DNA of 64,000 nt, taken from positions 53,034 to 117,033 of the forward strand of contig JAGSHD010000016.1 in NCBI GenBank assembly GCA_023954715.1, in the 5' to 3' direction. The translations under genes were made by a program, and so were the position numbers. This DNA comes from Candidatus Cloacimonadota bacterium. GTDB lineage: Bacteria; Muiribacteriota; UBA6191. Shown piece by piece: positions 56,580 through 64,000 of this stretch (positions are counted from its first letter, which is position 1; every line of letters begins with the position of its first letter). Below the pieces are notes generated by a model. The model saw only the letters and a program-made list of their open reading frames with translations, ran no database searches and was not told where the DNA came from.

Positions 56580-57329
56580 TTAAAATCTCTTTATCTCCTG
56601 GCTTCTCCTAGAGTTGGATAAGCCAGTATCACTCGGATGAATCTCTTTCATCATGTGAGCTATAATATCGATTAACAAACGTTCAGATAGTCGATCTTCA
56701 GAAAAAATAGGCATCTTTGTTTTTGTGAAATTATCATTATATATGTTTTGAGTCAATCCAATTTTTGCTCTTCGAAATAAAGGGGGCATCCCACGAACTT
56801 TTTTATAGATAGTCTCTTTAGCTAAAGGCAGTTTCTTTAGGTCTAAATCATGAAAAGTATGGCATGGTAGACAGCTTTTGATGTATGCGCCTCGGCCTTC
56901 AAATGAACTACCACTTAAGTTTTTTGGTAAATGTTTTGGTTTAGCTATAAACTTGTATTTTGAATCAACTTTGGGATCTGAGATAAGTTTTAAATAGGCT
57001 AGTAAATGCTCTTTGTTTTTTGGGTCAGTTTCTTGTTGGAATTTGTTCATACATAGTGCAACAGCATCTGAGATCTTTGTAAATCGATCTTTTGAAAAAC
57101 TTTTTCTGAAAAAGCTATTTTTTAAAGGTGGACCGGGTTTATTTATTTTTGTAAATGCATGCTCTTGGAGATTATGACAATCTTTACAGCTATTTGTACG
57201 TTTCCCATTAAAATATTGAGTTTTAAAAAGTAATTTACCCCGCATTGGACTAGCTTCGTTACTAAAAACAGGAGATACACATAGATAAATAAGTAGAAAG
57301 AGAGAGATATTTTGCCATGAATAGAACAT
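56580..57329 (-). CDS. Periplasmic di-haem cytochrome c
   Basis: A 249-residue exported protein. A signal peptide runs to about residue 24 (LFLLIYLCVSPVFSNEA). Two haem-binding motifs are CKDCH at 48-52 and CLPCH at 153-157, and a CMN stretch at 93-95 lies between them as in SoxA-like and related di-haem cytochromes. It likely carries electrons in the periplasm; the partner is unknown. It begins the minus-strand transcript that continues into udk and the aminotransferase, an odd combination. Confidence 0.87.
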   Translation of the reverse strand: MFYSWQNISLFLLIYLCVSPVFSNEASPMRGKLLFKTQYFNGKRTNSCKDCHNLQEHAFTKINKPGPPLKNSFFRKSFSKDRFTKISDAVALCMNKFQQETDPKNKEHLLAYLKLISDPKVDSKYKFIAKPKHLPKNLSGSSFEGRGAYIKSCLPCHTFHDLDLKKLPLAKETIYKKVRGMPPLFRRAKIGLTQNIYNDNFTKTKMPIFSEDRLSERLLIDIIAHMMKEIHPSDTGLSNSRRSQEIKRF

Positions 57330-57581
57330 GGAATTGTATGTTAGAACAGTTAGGATTATTTATCAATATATTATGTCCCCAAAAGTAAATTGTTTTGTCG
57401 TTTTAGGTTTGTACTAATCTTGTTCAAAACATATTTTTGGCAGAGTTTTTCAAGGTTTATATTTTACAGGTAATGGGCAAAGGAATAATAGATGAGTATA
57501 TACATTTTGCAATTCTATTTACCAATTGATAAAAATCTCTTAAACTGCATTTAAATTATTACACTAAATAAAGGATTTTAC

Positions 57582-58769
57582 ATGTCAAAACGAGTTTTTA
57601 TCGCAAGTGCTGCACGAACAGCAATAGGTAGTTTTAACGGAAGTATTTCAGATGTCTCTGCTGTAGACTTAGGTATCACAGCTGTTAAGGGGGCGCTTGA
57701 ACGAGCAAACATGAGTGATAAAACAAACTTAATTAGTGAAACTAATTTAGGGTGTGTTTATCAAGCTGGTTTAGGACAAGGTGCAGCTCGTCAAATTGCA
57801 ATCGGTTCAGGGATTCCAAATACTGCTGCGGCAGTGACCACAAATATTTTGTGTGGTTCTGGATTGTTTTCTGTTGTTCAAGGAGCAAGATCAATTGTTT
57901 GTGGAGACACCTCGGCTTTCGTAGCAGGTGGAATTGAAAATATGAGTTCATCACCTTATATTCTTCCTAAGGGTAGAAATGGTTTTAGAATGGGTCATGG
58001 AGAAGTGTTAGATACTATGATTAAAGATGGTTTAACCGATGCCTTTAATGATTATCATATGGGAATGACTGCTGAAAATTTAGCGGATAAATATTCAATC
58101 TCAAGAGAAGAGCAAGATCAATTTGCCTTTGAATCACAAGCAAAAGCTACTAAAGCAGATAATGATGGCTTGTTTAAAGATGAGATTGTTCCTGTTATTT
58201 TTAAAAAGCGTAGAAAAGAAGTAATCTTTGACCAAGATGAGTATATTAAAAAAGATTGTACAATAGAGAGCTTACAAAAACTAAGGCCAGCGTTTAAAAA
58301 AGATGGTACTGTAACTGCTGGTAATGCCTCAGGAATCAACGATGGTGCAGCGGCAGTTGTTATTGTTGATGAAGATACTTTAAAATCACTTGGTTTAACT
58401 CCACTTGCTGAAATTACAGGATGGGGTGTGTCTGGATGTGACCCAGCCATTATGGGTATCGGACCTGTCGATGCAGTTAAAAAGGCTTTAAAAATGAGTG
58501 GGTCATCTGTTTCGGATATAGATTTAATCGAAGCAAATGAAGCTTTCTCTGCTCAGGCAATCTCGGTAAATAAAGAGCTTGGTTGGGATACAAACAAGGT
58601 AAATGTAAATGGTGGAGCTATTGCACTAGGGCATCCTGTGGGAGCTAGTGGAGCAAGAATTCTAACAACTTTATTATTTGAAATGAAAAGAAGAGAAGTA
58701 GTCAACGGACTTGCTACACTTTGTGTTGGTGGAGGCATGGGAATTGCTCTTCAGGTGAAACGAGCTTAA
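57582..58769 (+). CDS. Acetyl-CoA C-acetyltransferase (thiolase II)
   Basis: Condenses two acetyl-CoA to acetoacetyl-CoA, or the reverse in beta-oxidation. Cys91 in NILCGSGLFS is the acyl-enzyme residue. GHPVGASGARI near the end carries the catalytic His, and LCVGGGMGIAL the second Cys. At 395 residues it is normal for the family. AGG-containing leader (AAAGGATTTTAC) precedes the ATG. It faces a divergent 252-base promoter region shared with the cytochrome gene and has no partner enzyme next to it. Confidence 0.93.
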   Translation: MSKRVFIASAARTAIGSFNGSISDVSAVDLGITAVKGALERANMSDKTNLISETNLGCVYQAGLGQGAARQIAIGSGIPNTAAAVTTNILCGSGLFSVVQGARSIVCGDTSAFVAGGIENMSSSPYILPKGRNGFRMGHGEVLDTMIKDGLTDAFNDYHMGMTAENLADKYSISREEQDQFAFESQAKATKADNDGLFKDEIVPVIFKKRRKEVIFDQDEYIKKDCTIESLQKLRPAFKKDGTVTAGNASGINDGAAAVVIVDEDTLKSLGLTPLAEITGWGVSGCDPAIMGIGPVDAVKKALKMSGSSVSDIDLIEANEAFSAQAISVNKELGWDTNKVNVNGGAIALGHPVGASGARILTTLLFEMKRREVVNGLATLCVGGGMGIALQVKRA

Positions 58770-58777
58770 ATGCTTTT

Positions 58778-58820
58778 AAAATTATTACTGTCAGTACTTT
58801 TATACTTGCAGTAATAATTT
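58778..58820 (+). terminator. Perfect 12-bp hairpin between acetyltransferase and moaD
   Basis: AAATTATTACTG (58779-58790) pairs perfectly with CAGTAATAATTT (58809-58820), leaving an 18-base loop. It is AT-rich and not followed by a T-run, so termination is uncertain. It could instead be a processing or regulatory hairpin in the moaD leader. Confidence 0.4.
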
Positions 58821-58838
58821 ATACAATTGGGTTTTACT

Positions 58839-59084
58839 ATGAAAATACAAATCGAATACTTTGCAATATATAGAGATCTTCTAGGAATATCTTCAGAAGA
58901 ACTAGAAGTATCAGATGGGCTATCTATAAAAGAGCTATTTTTACAAAAAACAGATGCTTTGATGGATCGAGATGAGTTGTTGGAGTCAACAGTTTTTGCT
59001 GTAAATAGTGACTATGAAGACTGTGATTACATCTTAAAAGAGGGGGACGAAATTGTTTTTATTCCTCCTGTTAGTGGAGGGTAA
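58839..59084 (+). CDS. moaD: Molybdopterin synthase small subunit
   Basis: A small 81-residue ubiquitin-like sulfur carrier of molybdenum cofactor synthesis. MKIQIEYFAIYRDLLG is a typical MoaD opening, and the C-terminus PPVSGG ends in the diglycine that is thiocarboxylated by MoeB-like enzymes. I start at the ATG 58839; an in-frame TTG at 58827 is less likely. moaE begins two bases after the stop, so the two subunits are made together. Confidence 0.92.
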   Translation: MKIQIEYFAIYRDLLGISSEELEVSDGLSIKELFLQKTDALMDRDELLESTVFAVNSDYEDCDYILKEGDEIVFIPPVSGG

Positions 59085-59086
59085 TC

Positions 59087-59500
59087 ATGTTTGAAATTAC
59101 CACTAATGTGCTTAAAATTGAAGATTACTTATCTCATGTTCAAGATGATTCTCATGGGGCTATTGTAAGTTTTTTGGGAGTGGTTCGAAATATCCACGAA
59201 GGAAAGTCCGTACATAAAATTTTTTATGAATGTTATGAAAAAATGGCTTTGAAGCAAATGAAGAAAATTCAAGATTTAACTCTTGAAAAGTTTCCTATGA
59301 TTAAAATGGTTCTTGTTCATCGAGTGGGCATGGTTGAATTACAAGAAGCATCTATTGTTGTTTTAACTTCATCTAAGCATAGAAAACACAGTTTTGAAGC
59401 AAATATGTATATTATGGATGAAGTGAAAAAGTTGTTACCGATCTGGAAGAAAGAACATCACCCAGATGGGGAGACATCATGGGTAGGCATAGGCTCATAG
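59087..59500 (+). CDS. moaE: Molybdopterin synthase catalytic subunit
   Basis: A 137-residue catalytic subunit that converts precursor Z (cPMP) to molybdopterin with MoaD-thiocarboxylate. GAIVSFLGVVRNIHEGKSV at the N-terminus, HRVGMVELQEASIVVLTSSKHR and the active-site WKKEHHPDGETSW are diagnostic. The rest of the moa/moe pathway is not in the window, so it must be elsewhere. A 697-base gap follows. Confidence 0.95.
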   Translation: MFEITTNVLKIEDYLSHVQDDSHGAIVSFLGVVRNIHEGKSVHKIFYECYEKMALKQMKKIQDLTLEKFPMIKMVLVHRVGMVELQEASIVVLTSSKHRKHSFEANMYIMDEVKKLLPIWKKEHHPDGETSWVGIGS

Positions 59501-59562
59501 GTTTTGTTTTTTGAGTTGTTAGGTTGACTCTCTGAAAAAGCAGGAGTTTTTGGCATTAATTA

Positions 59563-59693
59563 TCGCGGTTTAAACATTTCTTGATGCGGTTTAGCTCATC
59601 ATCATCTTTTGTATTTAAAGCTTTTTTCGAGTAGTCCACTACACTTCAAAAGCTTTAACTACAAAATATACTAATGATCAAAAACCTGGGTGA
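59563..59693. repeat. Structured dispersed repeat, copy B
   Basis: Matches copy A at 2881-3011 in the same orientation. TGATGCGGTTTAGCTCA is identical to copy A (59582-59598). The stem pairs 59607-59625 (TTTTGTATTTAAAGCTTTT) with 59648-59666 (AAAAGCTTTAACTACAAAA) with one mismatch. The apical part keeps TCGAGTAGT and ACACTTC, with a perfect GTAG/CTAC hairpin. The stem has a different sequence from copy A at the same place, so pairing is conserved by compensating changes. Confidence 0.75.
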
Positions 59694-59733
59694 TGGTTGC
59701 CTTTGTTTATACTTTGTAAATTTGAGTTTTACT
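59673..59733. repeat. Tail repeat, first copy
   Basis: A 61-base segment starting AATGATCAAAAACCTGGG and containing CTTTGTAAATTT at the same offset as in the second copy at 59823-59884. It overlaps the end of structured repeat B. Confidence 0.6.
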
Positions 59734-59822
59734 TTGGACTTGCAGTCTTAGTGCCGCCTTGTTACTTGCTTTTATTTATTCTATTAGTTCAATACATTGT
59801 AAGATGAGTTATAGAGTATCAA

Positions 59823-59884
59823 GATGATTAAAAACCTGAGAGATGTCGCATCTGGTTTACTCTTTGTAAATTTAATCTTCATCT
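59823..59884. repeat. Tail repeat, second copy
   Basis: A 62-base segment starting GATGATTAAAAACCTGAG and containing CTTTGTAAATTT at the same offset as in 59673-59733. The long hairpin that precedes the first copy is missing here. Confidence 0.6.
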
Positions 59885-59910
59885 AGAGAAAAAGTAAAAA
59901 TATTCTAGTG

Positions 59911-59948
59911 AAAACTCATAAATCATGGATTTGGTTTGTGGGTTTTTT
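59911..59948 (+). terminator. Rho-independent terminator
   Basis: AAACTCATAAATC (59912-59924) pairs with GGTTTGTGGGTTT (59933-59945) over 13 positions with three G-U pairs, and TTTTTT runs through 59943-59948. This is a convincing intrinsic terminator for transcription on the plus strand, downstream of moaE and the repeats. Confidence 0.7.
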
Positions 59949-60197
59949 GTCGTTTACTTGGTTTGCATACTGATGATTATTTATAGACTATTTTTGAGTT
60001 AAGGTAGGTTGAGTAGTTGTTGAAATTATATCCTAGTATATAAATAAAAACACAGAAAATAGAGATACTTTGATGTTTTGTATATCTCTAATAGATTCCA
60101 AAAAATGCTTAAAAAAAATAGGTTAATTGCCAAATGGAGAGGGTCGAAACTTTGATAAATCGATCTAACTTTAACTATTTACTCCCCATTGATTACT

Positions 60198-61313
60198 ATG
60201 CGAGCAACTTATATATTATTAATTTTTAGTCTACTTCTGTTAACTGGATGTGGAAAGAAGAACAGACCTAAAATAAAGGCGCGACCTTCATTTTTGATGA
60301 TGGCTACACAGGCAGATGGAGTAAATGATTGGATCGATGACTTAGCTGATTTGGTTAATACATCAGACCGTCCAGAAGAAGAGTTGGTCAATCGTTTAGA
60401 TGAAGTATATAGTACTAGGATGCAAACGAAGATCATGTTTCCTTTGTTTGACCGTTTAGAAAAACCTTATTTAAAAAAGCAATTGTTGCTCTATTTTGCT
60501 AAGAATTCTTCGAGTATTTTACCAGAAAACTTTGTTAATAGAGTAAAGAAATCAGACAAATACTTATCTGAAATGATGGATATATATTTTGCTTCTGGCG
60601 TTGTAAAACATGCAAAAGAGTTGGAGACTTTATACAGAAATAAAAAACGTCTTTCTTTAAAAGAGTTGATTCAGTTGTCCGAACTCTTAGTAAAACAGGG
60701 GAAGTTTGCAGAGAGTTCTAAATACCTACGACACTATTTACCAAAATTTGCTAAACAAGATAGAATAAGAGCAAGTTTTTTATTAGGAAAAATAGCCTTT
60801 TTCCAAGAGGACTATAAGGTAGCTAATGCCTATTTAAGACCTTTGTTTCACGTAGCAAGTTATAGAGAAATCGTAGTAGATTATATTGTAGACTCTTTTA
60901 TCTTACAAAAGAAGTTTAAAACAGCTTCTCGATTTATTAAAGTATATGCTTTACAAAACTTTGAAAGTGCTCATCCTCATACATTAAATTCAAAGGTACT
61001 TTTGTTTAGTAAAAATTATAAGGTTGCATTAAAAGAGTGGAGAATTGCTAAAGATCTTGGCGCTGATTCGAGTGCGTTTCATATACAGAGTTTTTATATG
61101 AGTCACTATTACCCAAAATCAGTTAAAGACTCTGATATGGGAATATTTGCAGTATGGAAAAAAGGACATTTAGGAAAAGTACCTCCTATTCGTAGTCTTG
61201 CTTTTCAGAACCGTCGTTCTTATTTAAATCAGTACAACTTATTAAGTATGAAAAACGATAAGATTTTACAAAAGGTTGGAAATGCCTATGGGGTTGAACT
61301 AAAAGCCATATAG
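60198..61313 (+). CDS. Outer-membrane-type lipoprotein with TPR-like helices
   Basis: A 371-residue protein beginning MRATYILLIFSLLLLTGCG, a lipoprotein signal with the lipobox LTGC and lipidated Cys18. The +2 residue is Gly, which does not retain it in the inner membrane by the E. coli rule. The rest is mostly alpha-helical, with tetratricopeptide-like pairs such as KQGKFAESSKYLRHYLPKFA, AFFQEDYKVANAYLRPLF and SKNYKVALKEWRIAKDL. I recognise no named family. It is followed by a strong terminator, so it is monocistronic. Confidence 0.75.
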   Translation: MRATYILLIFSLLLLTGCGKKNRPKIKARPSFLMMATQADGVNDWIDDLADLVNTSDRPEEELVNRLDEVYSTRMQTKIMFPLFDRLEKPYLKKQLLLYFAKNSSSILPENFVNRVKKSDKYLSEMMDIYFASGVVKHAKELETLYRNKKRLSLKELIQLSELLVKQGKFAESSKYLRHYLPKFAKQDRIRASFLLGKIAFFQEDYKVANAYLRPLFHVASYREIVVDYIVDSFILQKKFKTASRFIKVYALQNFESAHPHTLNSKVLLFSKNYKVALKEWRIAKDLGADSSAFHIQSFYMSHYYPKSVKDSDMGIFAVWKKGHLGKVPPIRSLAFQNRRSYLNQYNLLSMKNDKILQKVGNAYGVELKAI

Positions 61314-61321
61314 TTCAATAC

Positions 61322-61351
61322 GGACTAGGTGCTTCATCTAGTCCTTTTCTT
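61322..61351 (+). terminator. Rho-independent terminator of the lipoprotein gene
   Basis: GGACTAGGTG and CATCTAGTCC form a 10-bp stem (one G-U) with a three-base loop at 61322-61344, followed by TTTTCTTT. It lies nine bases after the stop. Confidence 0.85.
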
Positions 61352-61415
61352 TACTCTTATAACACTTATAGTGTACCTTCTTGTAGTGAAATTTATGTTC
61401 ATTACTCCCAATTTT

Positions 61416-61464
61416 AATTTACGATATGGACGACCAATAAAGCATATCGTAAATTTTTGTTTTT
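61416..61464 (+). terminator. Second terminator or attenuator in the recD2 leader
   Basis: AATTTACGATATG (61416-61428) and CATATCGTAAATT (61443-61455) are a perfect 13-bp stem followed by TTTTTGTTTTT. It ends 23 bases before the recD2 start. If the recD2 promoter lies upstream, this would be an attenuator; if it lies within the last bases, it only backs up the terminator before it. Confidence 0.7.
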
Positions 61465-61487
61465 CCAGTGTGTTTGGATAATTGTCT

Positions 61488-63659
61488 ATGCTAACAACCG
61501 AAAAGAATATAGATCCTGAAATTGATGATGTGGATGGAATCTTAGAGAGCTTGATTTATTACAATGAAGAGAGTCATTTTTGCATCGCATCTTTTCAACC
61601 AAAACGAATGGATGCCAAAATAACCATTAAAGGAGTTTTGGTAAACGCGCAAGTAGGAGAGAGTCTAAGATTAACCGGTAAATGGATTGAAGACTCAAAA
61701 TATGGCGAGCAATTTCAAGTAAAATACTTTCAATATATAAATCCATATTCAATAGAAGGGGTTAAAAAGTATTTGTCCTCTGGTTTAATCCCAGGGATTG
61801 GGGTTAAGTTTGCTGAGCGCTTAGTAGACGAGTTTGGTTTAGATACCTTAAATATCATAGAAAACGAACCAGAAAAGTTAGCCAATGTACCGGGTCTTGG
61901 TAAAAAAAGACTCAACTCAATCTTAGAGTCTTGGAAAGAACAAAAGCAAATTCGTGATGTGATGATATTTTTACGAGGCTACGGATTGAACGAGTCTGTT
62001 GCTGTAAAGGTTTACAAGCAATTTGGCTTTAAAAGCATGGAAGAGATACAAAAAGACCCTTATATTTTAGCAAGAAATATAGCAGGAGTTGGTTTTGTAA
62101 CAGCGGATCAAATTGCCAGAAACCTCGGCTATGAGATAACAAGCCCCCAAAGAGTCAGAGCAGCAATTGCACATTGTCTCCTAGAAGCTCGAGGAAACGG
62201 TCATTGTTTTTTACCAAAAACAGATTTATTGATCGAAGCCATGAACCTATTAGCGATTAGCAAAGAAGTTTTTGATATTGGTTACGATAAGGCATTGCTA
62301 GAAGAAGAAATAGTAGAGATCGATGATAAAATTTATTCTGCAATGATGGATAAAGTAGAAGATCAAGTAGCTATTCGTATTGTAACCTTGTTAAAAACAG
62401 AGCCAGATCATGAGATTGAATATAGTGAGGCTTTATTGGATCAAGTGATGCCAGGCTTTTTATTATCTGATGATCAAGTGGATGCCATTGAGTCTTCTGT
62501 TAAATCAAAAGTTTCAATTATTACAGGGGGGCCTGGGGTTGGAAAGACAACGGTTTTAAAGACTCTAACTCGCTTATTTAATAAAAATCGTTTAGAGGTA
62601 AAGCTATGTGCTCCAACAGGTAAAGCAGCTCGACGGATGGAAGAAGCAACTGAGCATCCCGCAAGTACCATTCATAGAATGCTAGGCTTTAAAGGGACGG
62701 AGTTTGAGTTTAACGAAGAAAACCCATTAATTGGTGATGTGTTTATTATTGATGAAACTTCAATGATTGATATCTTTTTAATGCATGCTCTTTTAAAAGC
62801 AATCCCCTTAGAGGCAAAGTTAATCTTAGTAGGTGACATTGATCAGTTAGCATCAGTAGGACCAGGAATGGTCTTGCGAGATTTTATAGATTGTGATTTG
62901 ATTCCTGCGATTTATCTAAAAGAAATTTTTAGACAAGGTAAGGACTCTCAAATTATTCTAGCAGCACACAAGGTTAACTCAGGCCAATGGTTTGACCAAA
63001 CCGTGTCAGATGACTTCTTTTTTATAAATGCTAGTACGCCAGATCGAGTAAAATCAGTTTTAAAAGACATGATTACTAAAAGGATTCCTCAAAAATTTAA
63101 TCATCACCCAGTATTTGATATTCAGGTTTTGACTCCTATGTATCGAGGAGATGTGGGGATTGATGAGTTAAATAAAATGCTTCAAAATGAGTTAAACCCC
63201 CATGAAAGTGGTTTAGAAATCTTCGGCAAAGAGTTTCGAGAAGGTGACAAGGTCATGCAGCTTGAAAACAACTATGATAAAGAGGTTTTCAATGGGGATC
63301 AAGGTATTATAGAGAGCATTGACTTTCATAATAAGTCGATTCGAGTACACTTTGACGAAGGTCGAAAGATCGAATTCAAAAAGAAAGAATTATCCGAACT
63401 AACTTTATGTTATGCCTCAAGCATACATAAGGTACAAGGTAGTGAGTTTCCTTGTATTATTTTGGTTTTAACAAAATCAAATTTTCCTATGTTAAAAAGA
63501 AGTCTACTTTATACGGGCATGACTAGAGGAAAATCTCTCGTGATTTTGCTTGGGGATAAAAACTCCTTTCAACGAGCGATTAAAACTCAAACAGCGGCTA
63601 AGCGTTATACCTATCTAAAAGAACGTGTTTTGAAATGGTATAACTTCGATTGTAACTAA
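61488..63659 (+). CDS. recD2: RecD2-type ATP-dependent 5'-3' DNA helicase
   Basis: A 723-residue helicase of superfamily 1. The N-terminal part holds helix-hairpin-helix elements (GLIPGIGVKFAERLVDEFG, NVPGLGKKRLNSIL). The helicase core has Walker A GGPGVGKTTVLKTL near residue 350, IDETSMIDIFLMHAL and LVGDIDQLASVGPG. The C-terminal motifs are YASSIHKVQGSEFP and YTGMTRGKSLVILLGD. The length and extra N-terminus fit RecD2 rather than RecBCD RecD. It unwinds DNA in repair. The ATG at 61488 is preferred over a TTG at 61482. Confidence 0.92.
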   Translation: MLTTEKNIDPEIDDVDGILESLIYYNEESHFCIASFQPKRMDAKITIKGVLVNAQVGESLRLTGKWIEDSKYGEQFQVKYFQYINPYSIEGVKKYLSSGLIPGIGVKFAERLVDEFGLDTLNIIENEPEKLANVPGLGKKRLNSILESWKEQKQIRDVMIFLRGYGLNESVAVKVYKQFGFKSMEEIQKDPYILARNIAGVGFVTADQIARNLGYEITSPQRVRAAIAHCLLEARGNGHCFLPKTDLLIEAMNLLAISKEVFDIGYDKALLEEEIVEIDDKIYSAMMDKVEDQVAIRIVTLLKTEPDHEIEYSEALLDQVMPGFLLSDDQVDAIESSVKSKVSIITGGPGVGKTTVLKTLTRLFNKNRLEVKLCAPTGKAARRMEEATEHPASTIHRMLGFKGTEFEFNEENPLIGDVFIIDETSMIDIFLMHALLKAIPLEAKLILVGDIDQLASVGPGMVLRDFIDCDLIPAIYLKEIFRQGKDSQIILAAHKVNSGQWFDQTVSDDFFFINASTPDRVKSVLKDMITKRIPQKFNHHPVFDIQVLTPMYRGDVGIDELNKMLQNELNPHESGLEIFGKEFREGDKVMQLENNYDKEVFNGDQGIIESIDFHNKSIRVHFDEGRKIEFKKKELSELTLCYASSIHKVQGSEFPCIILVLTKSNFPMLKRSLLYTGMTRGKSLVILLGDKNSFQRAIKTQTAAKRYTYLKERVLKWYNFDCN

Positions 63660-63811
63660 GAGACAGCCCCCACTCAACATAGATAAAGCATGCGCTAGCA
63701 ATTTAAAAGAGTAAGTTTTTGTCTGCAAATATGGTAGACTAAACTTGTTTATTTATGAGTATTTTTGTACTTCTTTGTACTGCTCTAACTTTCAATTTTT
63801 AAAGAGGATTT

Positions 63812-64000
63812 ATGCGTATTTCTATTCAATTCATTGTGAAGACATTGACCATCATGCTGATACTAATAAATAGTATAAGCGCAGCTACCATCACGCGTAG
63901 CTTAACATCGGGGTGGAACTTAGTTTCTATTCCAGTTAGTCAGTCAACATCTGTTGTTACTGTCTTATCTAGTGACTTTAGAGCTCAGGTTTCAAAAATC
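63812..64000 (+). CDS. Secreted protein, 5' end only
   Basis: The first 63 codons of a gene that runs off the window. AAAGAGGA lies upstream of the ATG. A signal peptide is visible (VKTLTIMLILINSISAA, probable cleavage after ISA). Then comes TSGWNLVSIPVS, a short beta motif common at the start of extracellular repeat proteins. The family is not determinable from this fragment. Confidence 0.7.
   Translation, partial: MRISIQFIVKTLTIMLILINSISAATITRSLTSGWNLVSIPVSQSTSVVTVLSSDFRAQVSKI

Larger units (their letters stand above)
59501..60197. other. Intergenic region with repeat copy B, tail repeats and an intrinsic terminator
   Basis: 697 bases with no supportable gene. It contains structured repeat copy B (59563-59693), a 61-base tail repeat in two copies (59673-59733, 59823-59884) and a terminator at 59911-59948. 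The terminator 410 bases after moaE suggests that a long 3' UTR or an independent small RNA covers the repeats. From 59949 to 60197 I see only AT-rich sequence that may hold the promoter of the lipoprotein gene. Confidence 0.6.

Noticed and set aside
58770..58838. Molybdenum cofactor riboswitch upstream of moaD
   Set aside because: The leader is only about 70 bases with a single simple hairpin, far too short for the moco motif.
107..64000. Insertion sequences, prophage genes, tRNA or rRNA genes
   Set aside because: I looked for transposase, integrase and phage structural proteins and for RNA gene signatures and recognised none.

Overview
The window is AT-rich DNA (GC not computed) from a diderm, Gram-negative bacterium. 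It holds a complete surface-polysaccharide machinery, a lipobox lipoprotein and a periplasmic di-haem cytochrome c. The flanks (ppc, acetyl-CoA acetyltransferase, moaD/moaE, recD2) fit a proteobacterial-type genome, but I cannot place it in a phylum or genus from the sequence. TTG and GTG starts are frequent, and many neighbouring genes overlap by 4 to 19 bases, which points to long, translationally coupled operons.

Layout. (1) 107-2812: ppc, then a convergent gap carrying a structured repeat (copy A, about 2881-3011). (2) 3171-16231, minus strand: a Wzx/Wzy-type glycan block with GDP-fucose genes (gmd, fcl, a cupin), a CDP-3,6-dideoxyhexose set (rfbF, rfbG, an rfbC-like epimerase, an epimerase/reductase, rfbH), a Wzy-like polymerase, a Wzx-like flippase and three glycosyltransferases. 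(3) 16542-51163, plus strand: one very long gene run. It opens with a WbaP/WcaJ-like initiating transferase and a UDP-2,3-diamino-uronate pathway (dehydrogenase, epimerase, wbpB, wbpD, wbpE) with an LhgO-type oxidase. A modification block follows (epimerase, DegT, AsnB, FemAB-like, PglD-like, beta-propeller, GT, TylF-like methyltransferase, radical SAM/SPASM). Then come a 1042-residue four-domain NeuB-SpsF-GT2-NeuA-like fusion, a second NeuB, a decayed methyltransferase, an ABC exporter, two more AsnB paralogues, acyltransferases and several GTs. (4) 51168-54738: a WecA/MraY-like transferase, an epimerase and an O-antigen ligase-like membrane protein. (5) 54735-57329, minus: cytochrome c, udk and a DegT aminotransferase. 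(6) 57582-64000, plus: acetyl-CoA acetyltransferase, moaD, moaE, a 697-base gap with repeat copy B and a terminator, a lipoprotein, recD2 and the start of a secreted protein.

How it fits together. The locus can make several activated sugars: GDP-fucose, a CDP-dideoxyhexose, UDP-diacetamido-uronate, amino sugars and probably a CMP-nonulosonate-like sugar. It assembles them on undecaprenyl phosphate from either of two initiating transferases and exports them by a Wzx flippase and/or a PglK/MsbA-like ABC exporter. Three glutamine amidotransferases, a FemAB-like protein, acyltransferases and methyltransferases probably decorate the glycan with amides and acyl or methyl groups. The parallel initiating and export functions suggest either two glycans or a locus assembled by successive acquisitions; two gene remnants support turnover.

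Most notable: the four-domain NeuB fusion; a WbpB/LhgO pair that could recycle 2-hydroxyglutarate; a radical-SAM-containing modification block; and a roughly 130-base repeat on either side of the glycan locus whose long stem differs in sequence between copies while keeping its pairing.
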